From: an uncultured bacterium
GTDB taxonomy: Bacteria; Verrucomicrobiota; Lentisphaeria; Victivallales; UBA1829
Direction: 5' to 3'
Assembly (NCBI GenBank): GCA_902778895.1
Contig: CACYZF010000005.1
Location: forward strand, 124,001 to 188,000
Length of the DNA: 64,000 nucleotides
Below, piece by piece: positions 34,001 through 41,669 of this stretch (position 1 is its first letter; the number at the start of each line of letters is the position of its first letter). Under the pieces are notes generated by a model, which saw only the letters and a program-made list of their open reading frames with translations, did not search any database and was not told where the DNA came from. Made by a program: the position numbers and the translations under genes.

Positions 34001-35360
34001 ACCACTCCACGCCGTTGGTGAATCCGAACGCGCCGCAGGAGGACGCCAGCGCGCTCAGCGCCGTGCGGAGTCTCGCATAGCGTTCGCCGGATGCGGCCAG
34101 ACGGTTGTTGTCGTGAGTCTCGGCGTAATGGATCATGATGCCGTTCGAGTAGGATTCGTTCCAGGCGTAGTTCAGGTAGCCTTCGATCTGGTCGCGGGAA
34201 TAGTTCTGGAACAGCTCGGAATACGCCCAGTCCATATTCGCGCGGTCGAGCAGCGCCTGCGTGACTTCCGGTGCGCCGCCGAGGCCTTCCAGCAGGAAGA
34301 CCGTGTCCGGAAATTCGCGGCGAACCGTGGCGATGATGTATTCCCACGCGGCCTCCGGGATCATGTATCCGGCGTCGCAGCGGAATCCGTCGACGCCGCG
34401 TCGGCACCAGGTCAGAAAGACGTTAGCCAGGTAGCTCCACAGGGGCGGATTCTTCTGGTCGAGTTCGATCAGGTCGCCCCATGTGACGCCCCACGCGCCG
34501 GGCGACACGTACGTGCCGTCTTCCTTGCGTACGAACCAGTCGGGATGCTCCTCCTGGAGCTTCGACGCCCAGCCGGTGTGGTTGATGGCGATATCGAGGA
34601 AGATGCAGGCATTTTTCCGGTGGACCGCGTCGACCAGCTCGTAGAACTGTTCCAGAGGCGACGCTTTCGTGTCGAACTCCGCCAGCGCGGGATCGACCGC
34701 GGTGAAGTCCTGCGAGGCGTACGGGCTGCCGAAACGTCCCATGCGGGCGTAGGTCGTGGGGACCGGATTGATCGGGAGCAGGTGGATGATGCGGCATTTC
34801 AGGCGGTCGATGATGTGGTCGAGTTCGCGGATGAGGCCGCGGAAGGTCCCACCGGGGGGGATCACGGAGTATCCGGCTTCGTCGAGCGAGGTGATGCCTT
34901 CCTGCGTTATGCCTTCCGGCAAGGCCGACGAAGGACGCGATTTGTTCGCGCCGAACTGGCGGACGAAGGCGCAGTAAACGGTGTTCGAGGCGCAGTAGTC
35001 GGCGGAGATCACGTTCAGGTGCAGGTTGTCGCCATTGGCCCAGGTCGTGTTGCCCTCTTCGTCCACGATGCCGCATTTGCACTCGAAATGGCCGACTTCG
35101 GACAGCGCCAGGCGGACGCGGAACGAATATTCGTCGGTCCGCTGCATCGGGATGTTGTTCCAGTCCTGCCCGATCTGGTTCAGTCTCTGTTCGGTGCGTC
35201 GGATGATCTCGTCGCGGTGAATGGCTGCGTTTCCGACGTTGGTGCAGAGGAACGCGCGTCCGGTGACGGGCTCGGAGCTGGTGAGTTCGAATTCGATGGT
35301 GTCTCCGCAGAACCGCTGGAGATGTTTTCCGGTCTCTGGGTATTGCGTCAGTTCAGGCAT
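31035..35360 (-). CDS. Giant bifunctional glycogen debranching enzyme (GH13 plus GDE-C/GH133)
   Basis: A 1441-residue cytoplasmic enzyme that would degrade or remodel glycogen. Residues about 100-560 form a GH13 alpha-amylase barrel: DIAINHTGW, nucleophile Asp329 in GFRCDAGY, acid/base Glu358 in LLEGLGG, and Asp417 in ETHDNNR. A middle beta-rich region follows. From about 1040 a GDE-C (amylo-1,6-glucosidase) domain begins with IAGYPWFLDWGRDTLIFVRG and continues with TWMDTNYPAGTPREGYPVEI and NGTAWTWQMPLFPEAY. This two-domain layout is that of eukaryotic-type debranching enzymes rather than bacterial GlgX. It starts 36 bases after a lipoprotein gene and overlaps lepA by 8 bases. Confidence 0.88.
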   Translation of the reverse strand: MPELTQYPETGKHLQRFCGDTIEFELTSSEPVTGRAFLCTNVGNAAIHRDEIIRRTEQRLNQIGQDWNNIPMQRTDEYSFRVRLALSEVGHFECKCGIVDEEGNTTWANGDNLHLNVISADYCASNTVYCAFVRQFGANKSRPSSALPEGITQEGITSLDEAGYSVIPPGGTFRGLIRELDHIIDRLKCRIIHLLPINPVPTTYARMGRFGSPYASQDFTAVDPALAEFDTKASPLEQFYELVDAVHRKNACIFLDIAINHTGWASKLQEEHPDWFVRKEDGTYVSPGAWGVTWGDLIELDQKNPPLWSYLANVFLTWCRRGVDGFRCDAGYMIPEAAWEYIIATVRREFPDTVFLLEGLGGAPEVTQALLDRANMDWAYSELFQNYSRDQIEGYLNYAWNESYSNGIMIHYAETHDNNRLAASGERYARLRTALSALASSCGAFGFTNGVEWFAKEKVDVHQDSALNWGAETNQIDFIARLNTILALHPAFFNGAFIRCIDSGSPDAVVIIRTNREAEHFLVIAMNLNCDRTVTAEWDASYATFTREKMYDLISGRRLDILSVRGHKWSLPLSPGRVVCLSPEQQWIPKIEEAASGDRLEYDHLEDQQAAALVLTALTAKRKTPVLADDDIPALTRRLRESPEGFLQDIFSDRPEIPYVVWNWPSDIRREIIIAPGRSILVAAPVRFRFFIVRNEDNRVIASARSIHCKDGRFVSIVPPLPTPDKPTELRVAVFVSEGNDLRRDTAVLMLMPRDIDKAVVSLTRDEFFMKGRTFLQANGRGGAVHVCIETGRLLSRYDAIMLANLHPEIPVDRHIMWRRFRMWMIYRARRQQITSEMIDRFHIASDGGAVRGFKVPVGNARVVGLMLKLSMIPEKNAVRASFLRYAYTGAGETIDDSEPVQLLISPDLEDRNFHCLTKASEGPQDTFPAAVTESARGFVFRPASDRIFRMTASSGTFRRADEWSYMNYQENEAERGLDPNCDLYSPGYFKCSLNGNETLHLIGQIMTSEDEPKISPVPEEKPCYDRMTDDLQTVMLNSLKAFIVKRGNLKTVIAGYPWFLDWGRDTLIFVRGLITEPMFHEDVKQILLQFASLVKDGTICNMIAGTDTGNRDTSDAPLWLFIGVRDMCVALGNKDFLKTKVKDRGTLLDLLVELAEGLVKGTPNGIACDAESGLIFSPAHFTWMDTNYPAGTPREGYPVEIQALWYASLRFLAESLPEKQAARWSELAARVKESFLKYFPLKEEGFLSDCLHCKPGTPASKAEPDDHLRPNQLLAITLGLVEDKKLRRIILLNTSELLVPGGIRSLADRPVKYPLPIYGADGKLLNDPNHPYQGHYCGDEDTRRKVAYHNGTAWTWQMPLFPEAYYITHGRFGRATAISLLSSMAVQLDNGCIMHMPEIMDGDYPHKPRGCDAQAWGLSEYYRVWKLLHPASRSIEKDHE

Positions 35361-35396
35361 AATCGCGTCTTTCGTTCGCCGCCGGGCGGCGCGTTT

Positions 35397-35981
35397 TCAT
35401 TCGATCTCGATGTCCTTCGTCTGCGGGAAGACCGTGATCTCGAATACATCGGATTTCGTCTGGAGCGTGTTCAGTGCGATCTGAGCACAAAGGGCGACGG
35501 TGTAGCGGGCCTTGCGTTTCGGCGGCTCGGCATGTTCCAGGAACGTCAGCGGCACGTCGATCAGGGCGCTGTTGTTCGGCTGCAGGACGAGGGCGGAGCG
35601 GCGCGGACGGGATCTCCGTGCCGTTTCGCCGGGCTTCACGTCGGGCCAGGCGAGCTTCCATTCATCTTCCTTGATCTCGCCGGATTTGCCCGGCTCGCAG
35701 AATGCGTAGTACAGGCGGATGTTGTCGGTCTCGTTCATGTACCATTCATCCACGGAGACGACCGCGACGTCCTGGTTTTTGAGCAGGAAGGTCATGACCT
35801 GATTCGGGACGCCGAGCGTGTAGTCGAGGCGCAGGTACCCGTGCTCCAGCGACATTTTCGCCGTGATCTTCTGGAAATACTTCGTCTCGTCGAATTCGTG
35901 CTGCACGCCCGGTTCGGCGGAGCATGCGCCGAGGATCAGGAGCGCCGCCAGGGCGAACAGAATTCGTGTCGTTTTCTTCAT
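35397..35981 (-). CDS. Predicted lipoprotein of unknown function
   Basis: A 194-residue lipoprotein: MKKTTRILFALAALLILGAC with lipobox cysteine at 20. The rest is a beta-rich domain (GYLRLDYTLGVPNQVMTFLL, ALVLQPNNSALIDVPLTFLE, VFEITVFPQ) with a short basic RRSRPRRS patch. No enzymatic motif. The start at 35981 is chosen because it opens the signal peptide; an extension to 36014 is possible. It lies between lpxA and the debranching enzyme with short gaps, so it is probably in the lpxA-lepB transcript. An envelope role is likely, but the specific job is unknown. Confidence 0.65.
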   Translation of the reverse strand: MKKTTRILFALAALLILGACSAEPGVQHEFDETKYFQKITAKMSLEHGYLRLDYTLGVPNQVMTFLLKNQDVAVVSVDEWYMNETDNIRLYYAFCEPGKSGEIKEDEWKLAWPDVKPGETARRSRPRRSALVLQPNNSALIDVPLTFLEHAEPPKRKARYTVALCAQIALNTLQTKSDVFEITVFPQTKDIEIE

Positions 35982-36055
35982 TTTCCGGTCGCTTTCTCCG
36001 GTCCCGGCCGCCATTCATGAGGCGGGGGGCACCGGCTGCATGGTTCCGGCGTGAA

Positions 36056-36898
36056 TCAGCCGCGGGGGGCCGTTGCGCCGGATTCGAGGGCGTCGCGCAC
36101 GTCGTCGTTCACGCCGGTGTACTTCGGGTTGCCGGGCATGATGCCGCGGTTCGACTGCTTGATGAAGTTCACGAACAGCTCGACTTCCGGGCAGTTCGGG
36201 ATCGTCTTTTCGATCTGCTCCAGCGCGTGCGGGCTGTTCAGCCCCTCGAAGAAGAACGTCTTGATCGCGCGGCGGATCGCCAGGCGGGCGTCCGGGGTGA
36301 TGTTCGCGCGGCGCAGGCCGATCGTGTTCGGTCCGCAGATGAAGTTCGTTTCGCGGAGCATGCAGAACGGGGGGATGTCCTGTCCGATCAGGCAGGTCGG
36401 ACCGATCATTGCCAGAGAGCCGATGCGGCAGAACTGGTGGACGAGGGCGAATCCGCTCATGACGGCGCCGTCACCGACCTGTACGTGGCCGGAAAGCGAG
36501 GTGTGGTTCGCGATGGTCACATGGTCCCCGATTACCACGTCGTGCGCCACATGCACGAACGCCATCAGCAGCACATGATTGCCGATGACGGTCTTCAGCT
36601 GTTCGAACGGCGGCCGGTGGATCGTGACGAATTCGCGGATGACCGTGTGGTGGCCGATCTCGCAGTAGGAGATGAGCCCGCGGTAGAAACGGTGGTCCTG
36701 CGGCTCCGCGCCGACGAGGGCGTTCATGTAGATGCAACAGTCGGAGCCGATGGTGGTGTAACGGCAGATCTTGACGTGGGCGTCGATATAGCAGTTGTCG
36801 CCGATTTTCACGTTGTCTTCAATGACGGCATACGGCCCGATTTCGACGTTTTTGCCGATCTGGGCGTCGGGAGATACGATCGCGGTGGGATGAATCAT
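36056..36898 (-). CDS. lpxA: UDP-N-acetylglucosamine acyltransferase
   Basis: First enzyme of lipid A synthesis, which adds a 3-hydroxyacyl chain to UDP-GlcNAc. The 280-residue protein is a left-handed beta-helix built of IG-type hexapeptides from MIHPTAIVSPDAQIGKNVEI onward. It has IREFVTIHR, the catalytic HVAHD (His119) and the LpxA C terminus with helices after ANITPDARLAIRR. Slightly longer than usual (about 262). The ATG at 36898 has AAGGA upstream; an earlier in-frame ATG is not needed. It stands apart from lpxD, fabZ and lpxB. Its presence implies an LPS-bearing outer membrane. Confidence 0.93.
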   Translation of the reverse strand: MIHPTAIVSPDAQIGKNVEIGPYAVIEDNVKIGDNCYIDAHVKICRYTTIGSDCCIYMNALVGAEPQDHRFYRGLISYCEIGHHTVIREFVTIHRPPFEQLKTVIGNHVLLMAFVHVAHDVVIGDHVTIANHTSLSGHVQVGDGAVMSGFALVHQFCRIGSLAMIGPTCLIGQDIPPFCMLRETNFICGPNTIGLRRANITPDARLAIRRAIKTFFFEGLNSPHALEQIEKTIPNCPEVELFVNFIKQSNRGIMPGNPKYTGVNDDVRDALESGATAPRG

Positions 36899-36937
36899 GA
36901 CTGGTCCTTTCGGGTTCCTGTAAAAAAATGCTCCCAT

Positions 36938-36966
36938 AATATACCCCGCCGCGCCCTGCTTATCAA
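36938..36966 (-). promoter_or_regulatory. Promoter for lpxA-lepB operon
   Basis: TTGATA (36961-36966) and TATATT (36938-36943), spacer 17, 40 bases before the lpxA ATG. No further promoter is apparent down to lepB. Confidence 0.65.
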
Positions 36967-36988
36967 GCGCATTTCTTATATTTAAAGC

Positions 36989-37021
36989 AAAAAACTTTCC
37001 CGCCGCTGCAGGAAGCGGAGG
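36989..37021 (-). terminator. Probable terminator of the manA-like/argS/GT operon
   Basis: On the minus strand an imperfect stem (about 37000-37007 with 37014-37021) is followed after five bases by TTTTTT (36989-36994). It lies 25 bases after the glycosyltransferase stop. The mismatch makes it moderate. Confidence 0.45.
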
Positions 37022-37045
37022 CGGAACAGGCAAGACAATGACCGT

Positions 37046-38635
37046 TTACATCCGTTTGAAACGGGACGGCCTCGCCCGGAACGCCGCCAGAAACGGGAAC
37101 AGGAACGGCGGACAGACGGCGAAGTACGGCAGGAATCCCAGAAACAGCGTCCACGGAAGCAGACGGCGGGATCTCAGTTTCAGCAGGGACAGCACGGGCA
37201 CGGCGGCAAAGGCCGCGAGCGGGACGGCGGTCCGGAGCATCGATTGTGTCCAGTTCGTGCAGACCGCGGGGACGAACGGCGACCAGTTCAGCCAGACGGC
37301 GGCCGGAACCAGGCACAGGAGGAGAACTGCGGCGGCGACGGCCCCCATCACGCGGAATTTGTTACCGCGCTGGAGCAGCAGCCCGGCCAGGGCGGGGATC
37401 ATCCACCAGATGTTCAGCGGCATGAACAGCGCCGTCGCCCAGCAGAAGAAGATCGCCGTCACAAAAAACAGCACGAATCCGCACGCCATGAACTTGAGGT
37501 AGAAAAACATCTGAAGGCAGAACCCGGCCAGCGCGAGCGATGCCGGATCGAGGTACGGGAAGAACATGTCGAGCTTGAGTCCGCGGTACACGGTCATGTT
37601 CAGCGCGCCGATCATGGATTCCGTCCCCCCTGACATGATGGAGCGGATCAGGCCCTCGCACGAAGCGGGCAGGAAAAGATCAAGCATGACCGTGGTCAGC
37701 AAACTCCACAGGAACGCCATTTTCCACGGCTGATACAGGCGCGCCGCCAGATACACCAGTCCGGCCGCGATCACGTAACCGAGGCGCGACGGTGCGAATT
37801 CGCCGAACGGGATTACGGCCAGGAGCATCGCCAGCAGGAACGCCCCCTGCGCGTATTTCACGTGGCGGACATGCTTCGCGTCGACGTCGGAGAGCGAGGC
37901 GACACGTTCCTGCATCGGCTTCACGCTGCGGAACCGCCATTCGTAGGCGGTCCAGATCGACAGCAGACCGTCGCGGAACCGGATCTTCTTGCCTTCGGAC
38001 GGTTTGCGCGGATCATAGGAGACCGGCACTTCGTAAGGATGAATGCCGAGGCGCAGGAGTTTCGCCGTGATCTCCGGCTCCCATTCGAATCCGTCGCCTT
38101 CCAGGTCTTCCGCCAGCGCCCGGAGCAGACTCCCGCGGAACGTCTTGTAGCAGGTCGCCTCGTCCGTGAGGTTCGCATTGAACATCAGATTGATCAGGAA
38201 CGTGAGGCTGAGCGCGCCGAGGTAGTAGCCCGGCGATGAGTAGATGCGGTTGCGGTTGCTTTCCTCGCGCGAGCCGTACACGACCTCGCATTCGCCGCTG
38301 AAGATCGGCGCGGCGCAGATGGCATAGTCGCGCGGGTCGTATTCCAGGTCGGCGTCCTGGATGATGACCGCTTCGCCGGTCGTGACCGGGATCGCGTGTT
38401 TCACGGCGGAACCTTTGCCGCCGTTCTCCTTGTCGATGCAGACGGCCTGCACCCCGGGATGCGATTCGATCCAGGCACGGATGAGCTCGGGCGAACGGTC
38501 CGTGGAACCGTCGTTCACGATCACGAGTTCCAACGACAGATCGTGCGTCTGCGCCGCCGCCACGCGGTCGAGCATGGATACGACGGTCCTTTCTTCATTG
38601 AAGACCGGGATCACGACGGACAGCAGATTCGGCAT
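37046..38635 (-). CDS. Membrane-anchored family 2 glycosyltransferase (DPM1/GtrB-like)
   Basis: A 529-residue protein. The N-terminal 230 residues are a GT2 domain of the dolichyl/undecaprenyl-phosphate sugar synthase type: LLSVVIPVFNEERTVVSMLD, VIVNDGSTDRS, QDADLEYDP (catalytic metal site), and DEATCYKTFRGSLL. The C-terminal half has about eight hydrophobic helices ending in the positively charged FRARPSRFKRM. It would load a sugar onto a lipid carrier or transfer it at the membrane. AAAGG stands 6 bases before the ATG. It begins 36 bases after argS and is last in the manA-like/argS unit. Confidence 0.85.
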   Translation of the reverse strand: MPNLLSVVIPVFNEERTVVSMLDRVAAAQTHDLSLELVIVNDGSTDRSPELIRAWIESHPGVQAVCIDKENGGKGSAVKHAIPVTTGEAVIIQDADLEYDPRDYAICAAPIFSGECEVVYGSREESNRNRIYSSPGYYLGALSLTFLINLMFNANLTDEATCYKTFRGSLLRALAEDLEGDGFEWEPEITAKLLRLGIHPYEVPVSYDPRKPSEGKKIRFRDGLLSIWTAYEWRFRSVKPMQERVASLSDVDAKHVRHVKYAQGAFLLAMLLAVIPFGEFAPSRLGYVIAAGLVYLAARLYQPWKMAFLWSLLTTVMLDLFLPASCEGLIRSIMSGGTESMIGALNMTVYRGLKLDMFFPYLDPASLALAGFCLQMFFYLKFMACGFVLFFVTAIFFCWATALFMPLNIWWMIPALAGLLLQRGNKFRVMGAVAAAVLLLCLVPAAVWLNWSPFVPAVCTNWTQSMLRTAVPLAAFAAVPVLSLLKLRSRRLLPWTLFLGFLPYFAVCPPFLFPFLAAFRARPSRFKRM

Positions 38636-38671
38636 GGCGGGCCTTTCGGACGGGGTGCGCGCCCCGGAGTG

Positions 38672-40465
38672 TTACATGGCGTCGGGGATGCCGATCGTTA
38701 GTGCGGCGAGGCCGTCCGCGAGGATGTCGCGCACGGCGAAGCAGAGCGCCAGGCGCATCGTGCGGACTGCGGGGTCGCCGGCGTTCAGCACCTGTTTTTC
38801 GCGGTAGAAGCGGTTGAAGAGTTTCGCCAGGTCGAGCAGATAGTTCACGAGGATGGAGCAGTCCATCTTGTCGGAGGAGGAGCGGATGGCGTCGGCGTAC
38901 CGCAGCGCGGCCACGGCGAGCGCCTTTTCTTCCGGCGAATCGGCGAGCGACCAGTCGACCGAAGCGGGATCGAACCCGATTCCGGCGTCGTTGCATTTCC
39001 GCACGATGGAGTTGATCCGAGCGCAGACGTACTGCACGTACGGGCCGGTGTCGCCCTCGAATTTCAGCGAAGCCTGCGGATCGAACATGATCGTGGTCTT
39101 CGGGTTGAACTTCAGCAGCATGAACTTCAGGGCGCCCATGCCGATGATCTCGCTGCGGGATTCCAGGTCGGCGGGCGGTTCCTCGCCTTCCTTCACGCGC
39201 TCCATCGAGGCGGCCTTCGCCAGAGAGTGCATCTCGTCGAAGAGATCGTCCGCGTCGACCACGGTGCCTTCGCGGCTCTTCATGCGGCCGGACGGCAGGT
39301 TGACCATGCCGTAGGAGAGGTGGAAGAGGCTGTCGGCCCAGGCGTACCCGAGGCGGCCGAGGATGGTGAAAAGCATGCGGAAATGCAGGTTCTGTTCGTC
39401 CCCGACGACCCAGATCATGGTGTCCGGATGGTGCTCCTCGTGCTTGAGGATCGTGGTGCCGATGTCCTGCGTGATGTAGACGCTGGTGCCGTCCTTGCGG
39501 AGGAGGACCTTTTCGCCGAGCTTGCCCAGGTCGACCGTGACCGCGCCGTCCGCGCGTTTGCCGAAGATGCCCTTCGCGAGCGCGTCGGCGATGATGTCCT
39601 TGCCGAGCAGATAGGTCTGGCTTTCGAGGTAGGTCTTGTCGAAATGCACGCCCATGCGGCGGTACGTCTCGTTGAACCCGTCGATGACCCACTTGTTCAT
39701 GATGGTCCACAGGGCGCGGACTTCGGGATCGCCCGCCTCCCACTTGCGGAGCATTTCCTGCGCCTGCCTGCCGAGTTCGGTTTCGAGGAAGAGATCGTCG
39801 GAGGACTTGTCGGCGAACTCGGGATGCGCGGCCTTCAGCTGTTTGACCTCGTCGGACAGCATCTGGTTGAACTTGACGTAGTAATTGCCGACGTAGTGGT
39901 CGCCCTTGATCCCGGCTTGTTCCGGCGTGACGCCGTTTCCGGTCAGCTTGTAGGCGAGCATGGATTTGCAGATGTGGATGCCGCGGTCGTTGATGAGGTT
40001 GACCGGCACCACGTCGTGTCCGGCGCGCGCCATCACGCTGGCGAGCGTCATGCCGATGCAGTTGTTGCGGACGTGGCCGAGGTGCTGCGGCTTGTTCGTG
40101 TTCGGCGCAGAGAACTCGATGAGGATTCTGCGGCGGGAGCCTTCCGGGAACGGCACGTCGGCGAGGAGCGACTTCACGTCCGAAACGGAATCGCGGAACA
40201 GCGCGGCGGGTTTGAGCATGATGTTCACGAACGCCTTGATCTTTTCGGCGGACACCACGTCCGGGTCCTTCATCAGGAGTTCGGCGGTCTCGGAGGCCAG
40301 CGCGTCCGGCGCGCTCTTCAGCGCCTTGGCGAGGCGGAAGCAGTTCACGGTCAGGTCGCCGTTCATGCCGGCGGGACACGGTTCCCACGGGATATCGAAC
40401 GAGGCATCAAGAGAACGCGAGGCGCGGAAGGATTCCGCCAGACGGGAAAGGCATTGGATTTTCAT
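38672..40465 (-). CDS. argS: Arginyl-tRNA synthetase
   Basis: Charges tRNA-Arg. The 597-residue class I enzyme has an N-terminal Add-1-type domain, then SAPNTNKPQHLGHVRNN with the HIGH-like HLGH (128-131), the arginine-pocket region, GRMKSREGTVV as the KMSKS counterpart, and a C-terminal anticodon-binding domain (DALP-like) from FEGDTGPYVQYVCARINSI onward. Length is normal. It sits between the manA-like gene and a membrane glycosyltransferase with gaps of 33 and 36 bases. No separate promoter is seen. Confidence 0.97.
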   Translation of the reverse strand: MKIQCLSRLAESFRASRSLDASFDIPWEPCPAGMNGDLTVNCFRLAKALKSAPDALASETAELLMKDPDVVSAEKIKAFVNIMLKPAALFRDSVSDVKSLLADVPFPEGSRRRILIEFSAPNTNKPQHLGHVRNNCIGMTLASVMARAGHDVVPVNLINDRGIHICKSMLAYKLTGNGVTPEQAGIKGDHYVGNYYVKFNQMLSDEVKQLKAAHPEFADKSSDDLFLETELGRQAQEMLRKWEAGDPEVRALWTIMNKWVIDGFNETYRRMGVHFDKTYLESQTYLLGKDIIADALAKGIFGKRADGAVTVDLGKLGEKVLLRKDGTSVYITQDIGTTILKHEEHHPDTMIWVVGDEQNLHFRMLFTILGRLGYAWADSLFHLSYGMVNLPSGRMKSREGTVVDADDLFDEMHSLAKAASMERVKEGEEPPADLESRSEIIGMGALKFMLLKFNPKTTIMFDPQASLKFEGDTGPYVQYVCARINSIVRKCNDAGIGFDPASVDWSLADSPEEKALAVAALRYADAIRSSSDKMDCSILVNYLLDLAKLFNRFYREKQVLNAGDPAVRTMRLALCFAVRDILADGLAALTIGIPDAM

Positions 40466-40498
40466 GAAGCAGACAAGAGGTTGATATGAAAAAATGAA

Positions 40499-41500
40499 TT
40501 AATGCGTTGTGCGGATCAGCGTGACCGGAGCGGACGGTTTCACGCGGATAACGTATTCGCCGAGCGCGGCGGGCAGCAGGGCGGTCATGCATCGCGGGAT
40601 GGTCGTTACCGTGCCGCGGACTTCCACGTCCACTGGGCCGCTGATGGCGGTCAGCAGGTGGAAACTGCGCGTGGAGCGGGTCGTGTCCGGCCAGTCTCCG
40701 GCGAGGCGGAGCTCGTCGCAATGGAACTGCGGACAGCGGTTGATGATCGCGTATTTGCGGTTGCGCATCGCGTTGTCGCTGACGCCCGTGATGCGGGCGG
40801 GGGTACGGTCGATGAAGTCGACGCAGGCGAGCCCTTCTTCCACATGGAGCTCCTGATCGGGATCGGAGATGCCCCAGTCGTTCAGCAGGAAGTCGCTGTT
40901 GCTGTTCTGCTGGATCTCAAGCACCAGGTTTCCCGGGTCGATGCAGTGGATGCGGCCGGCGTTGACGAAATACGCGTCGCCGTTCACGGCGTCGAAACTC
41001 TGAAGCACGTTTTCCACATCGGACGTGGGCAGCAGCTCCAGAAAACGGTGGCGCGTGGCGGTCGGACGGATGCCGACCATGATCTTCGAGCCGGGTTCGG
41101 CGTCCAGCACGTACCACATCTTCGTTTTCGGCTCCGCGCCGTTTCCGATCCGGCGTGCTGCATACTCGTCGGGATTCACCGTCAACGGGAGACGTTCGCC
41201 CGTGTCGAGAATCTTTACCATCAGCGGGAAACGCGCGGCGCGGGTCATGTCGCCGATCAGGTAGGACGGACCGATCATCGTGCAGAGTTCATGGATCGTC
41301 TTCCCGGCCAGCGGGCCGTTCGCGATCACGCTCTCGACGCCCTCGCGGTCGCAGATGTCCCATGCCTCGCCAAACCGGCCTTCCTCCGCGGGGAGTTCAC
41401 GGCCCAGGACACGCGCAAGTTTGCCGCCGCCCCAGGGAGTCCGGCGGTACATCGGTTCGAACAGCAGCGGATACAAATCGTCTTTGGAAAGAGTTGTCAT
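40499..41500 (-). CDS. Mannose-6-phosphate isomerase-like protein lacking metal ligands
   Basis: A 333-residue cupin protein clearly related to class I phosphomannose isomerase: GRFGEAWDICDREGVESVI, ARFPLMVKILDTGERLPLTV, KMWYVLDAEPGSKIMVG and GDAYFVNAGRIHCID. In the family four metal ligands are expected (Gln and His of the QVHP motif, Glu of GKTE, and the His of AGTVHA). Here they read Thr107, Asn109, Lys127 and His185, so three of four are replaced. Either the enzyme is inactive, uses another metal geometry, or does a different reaction (sugar binding, regulation). It heads the unit with argS and a glycosyltransferase. Promoter at 41543-41570. Confidence 0.8.
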   Translation of the reverse strand: MTTLSKDDLYPLLFEPMYRRTPWGGGKLARVLGRELPAEEGRFGEAWDICDREGVESVIANGPLAGKTIHELCTMIGPSYLIGDMTRAARFPLMVKILDTGERLPLTVNPDEYAARRIGNGAEPKTKMWYVLDAEPGSKIMVGIRPTATRHRFLELLPTSDVENVLQSFDAVNGDAYFVNAGRIHCIDPGNLVLEIQQNSNSDFLLNDWGISDPDQELHVEEGLACVDFIDRTPARITGVSDNAMRNRKYAIINRCPQFHCDELRLAGDWPDTTRSTRSFHLLTAISGPVDVEVRGTVTTIPRCMTALLPAALGEYVIRVKPSAPVTLIRTTH

Positions 41501-41542
41501 CGGCGGATCATCCGTTCACATTGTTTAACATTTTGCCAATAC

Positions 41543-41570
41543 AATATACTACACGAACCGGAAATAACAA
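41543..41570 (-). promoter_or_regulatory. Promoter for manA-like/argS operon
   Basis: TTGTTA (41565-41570) and TATATT (41543-41548), spacer 16, about 40 bases before the ATG. The rest of 41571-41669 holds a T7/A7 palindrome and no gene. Confidence 0.65.
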
Positions 41571-41669
41571 CCTGAACGGCGCGTTTTTTTCGAAAAAAAG
41601 CGTGTGCCGCGCCGGATGTCCGGGCGGGAAGACCGGAGGAAAAACGTGCCGTTATCGCGTTTCGTCCGC

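Noticed and set aside
41577-41612. T7/A7 palindrome as terminator of the activase-dehydratase gene
   Set aside because: Arms are offset by one base and the stem is almost only A-T; not convincing.
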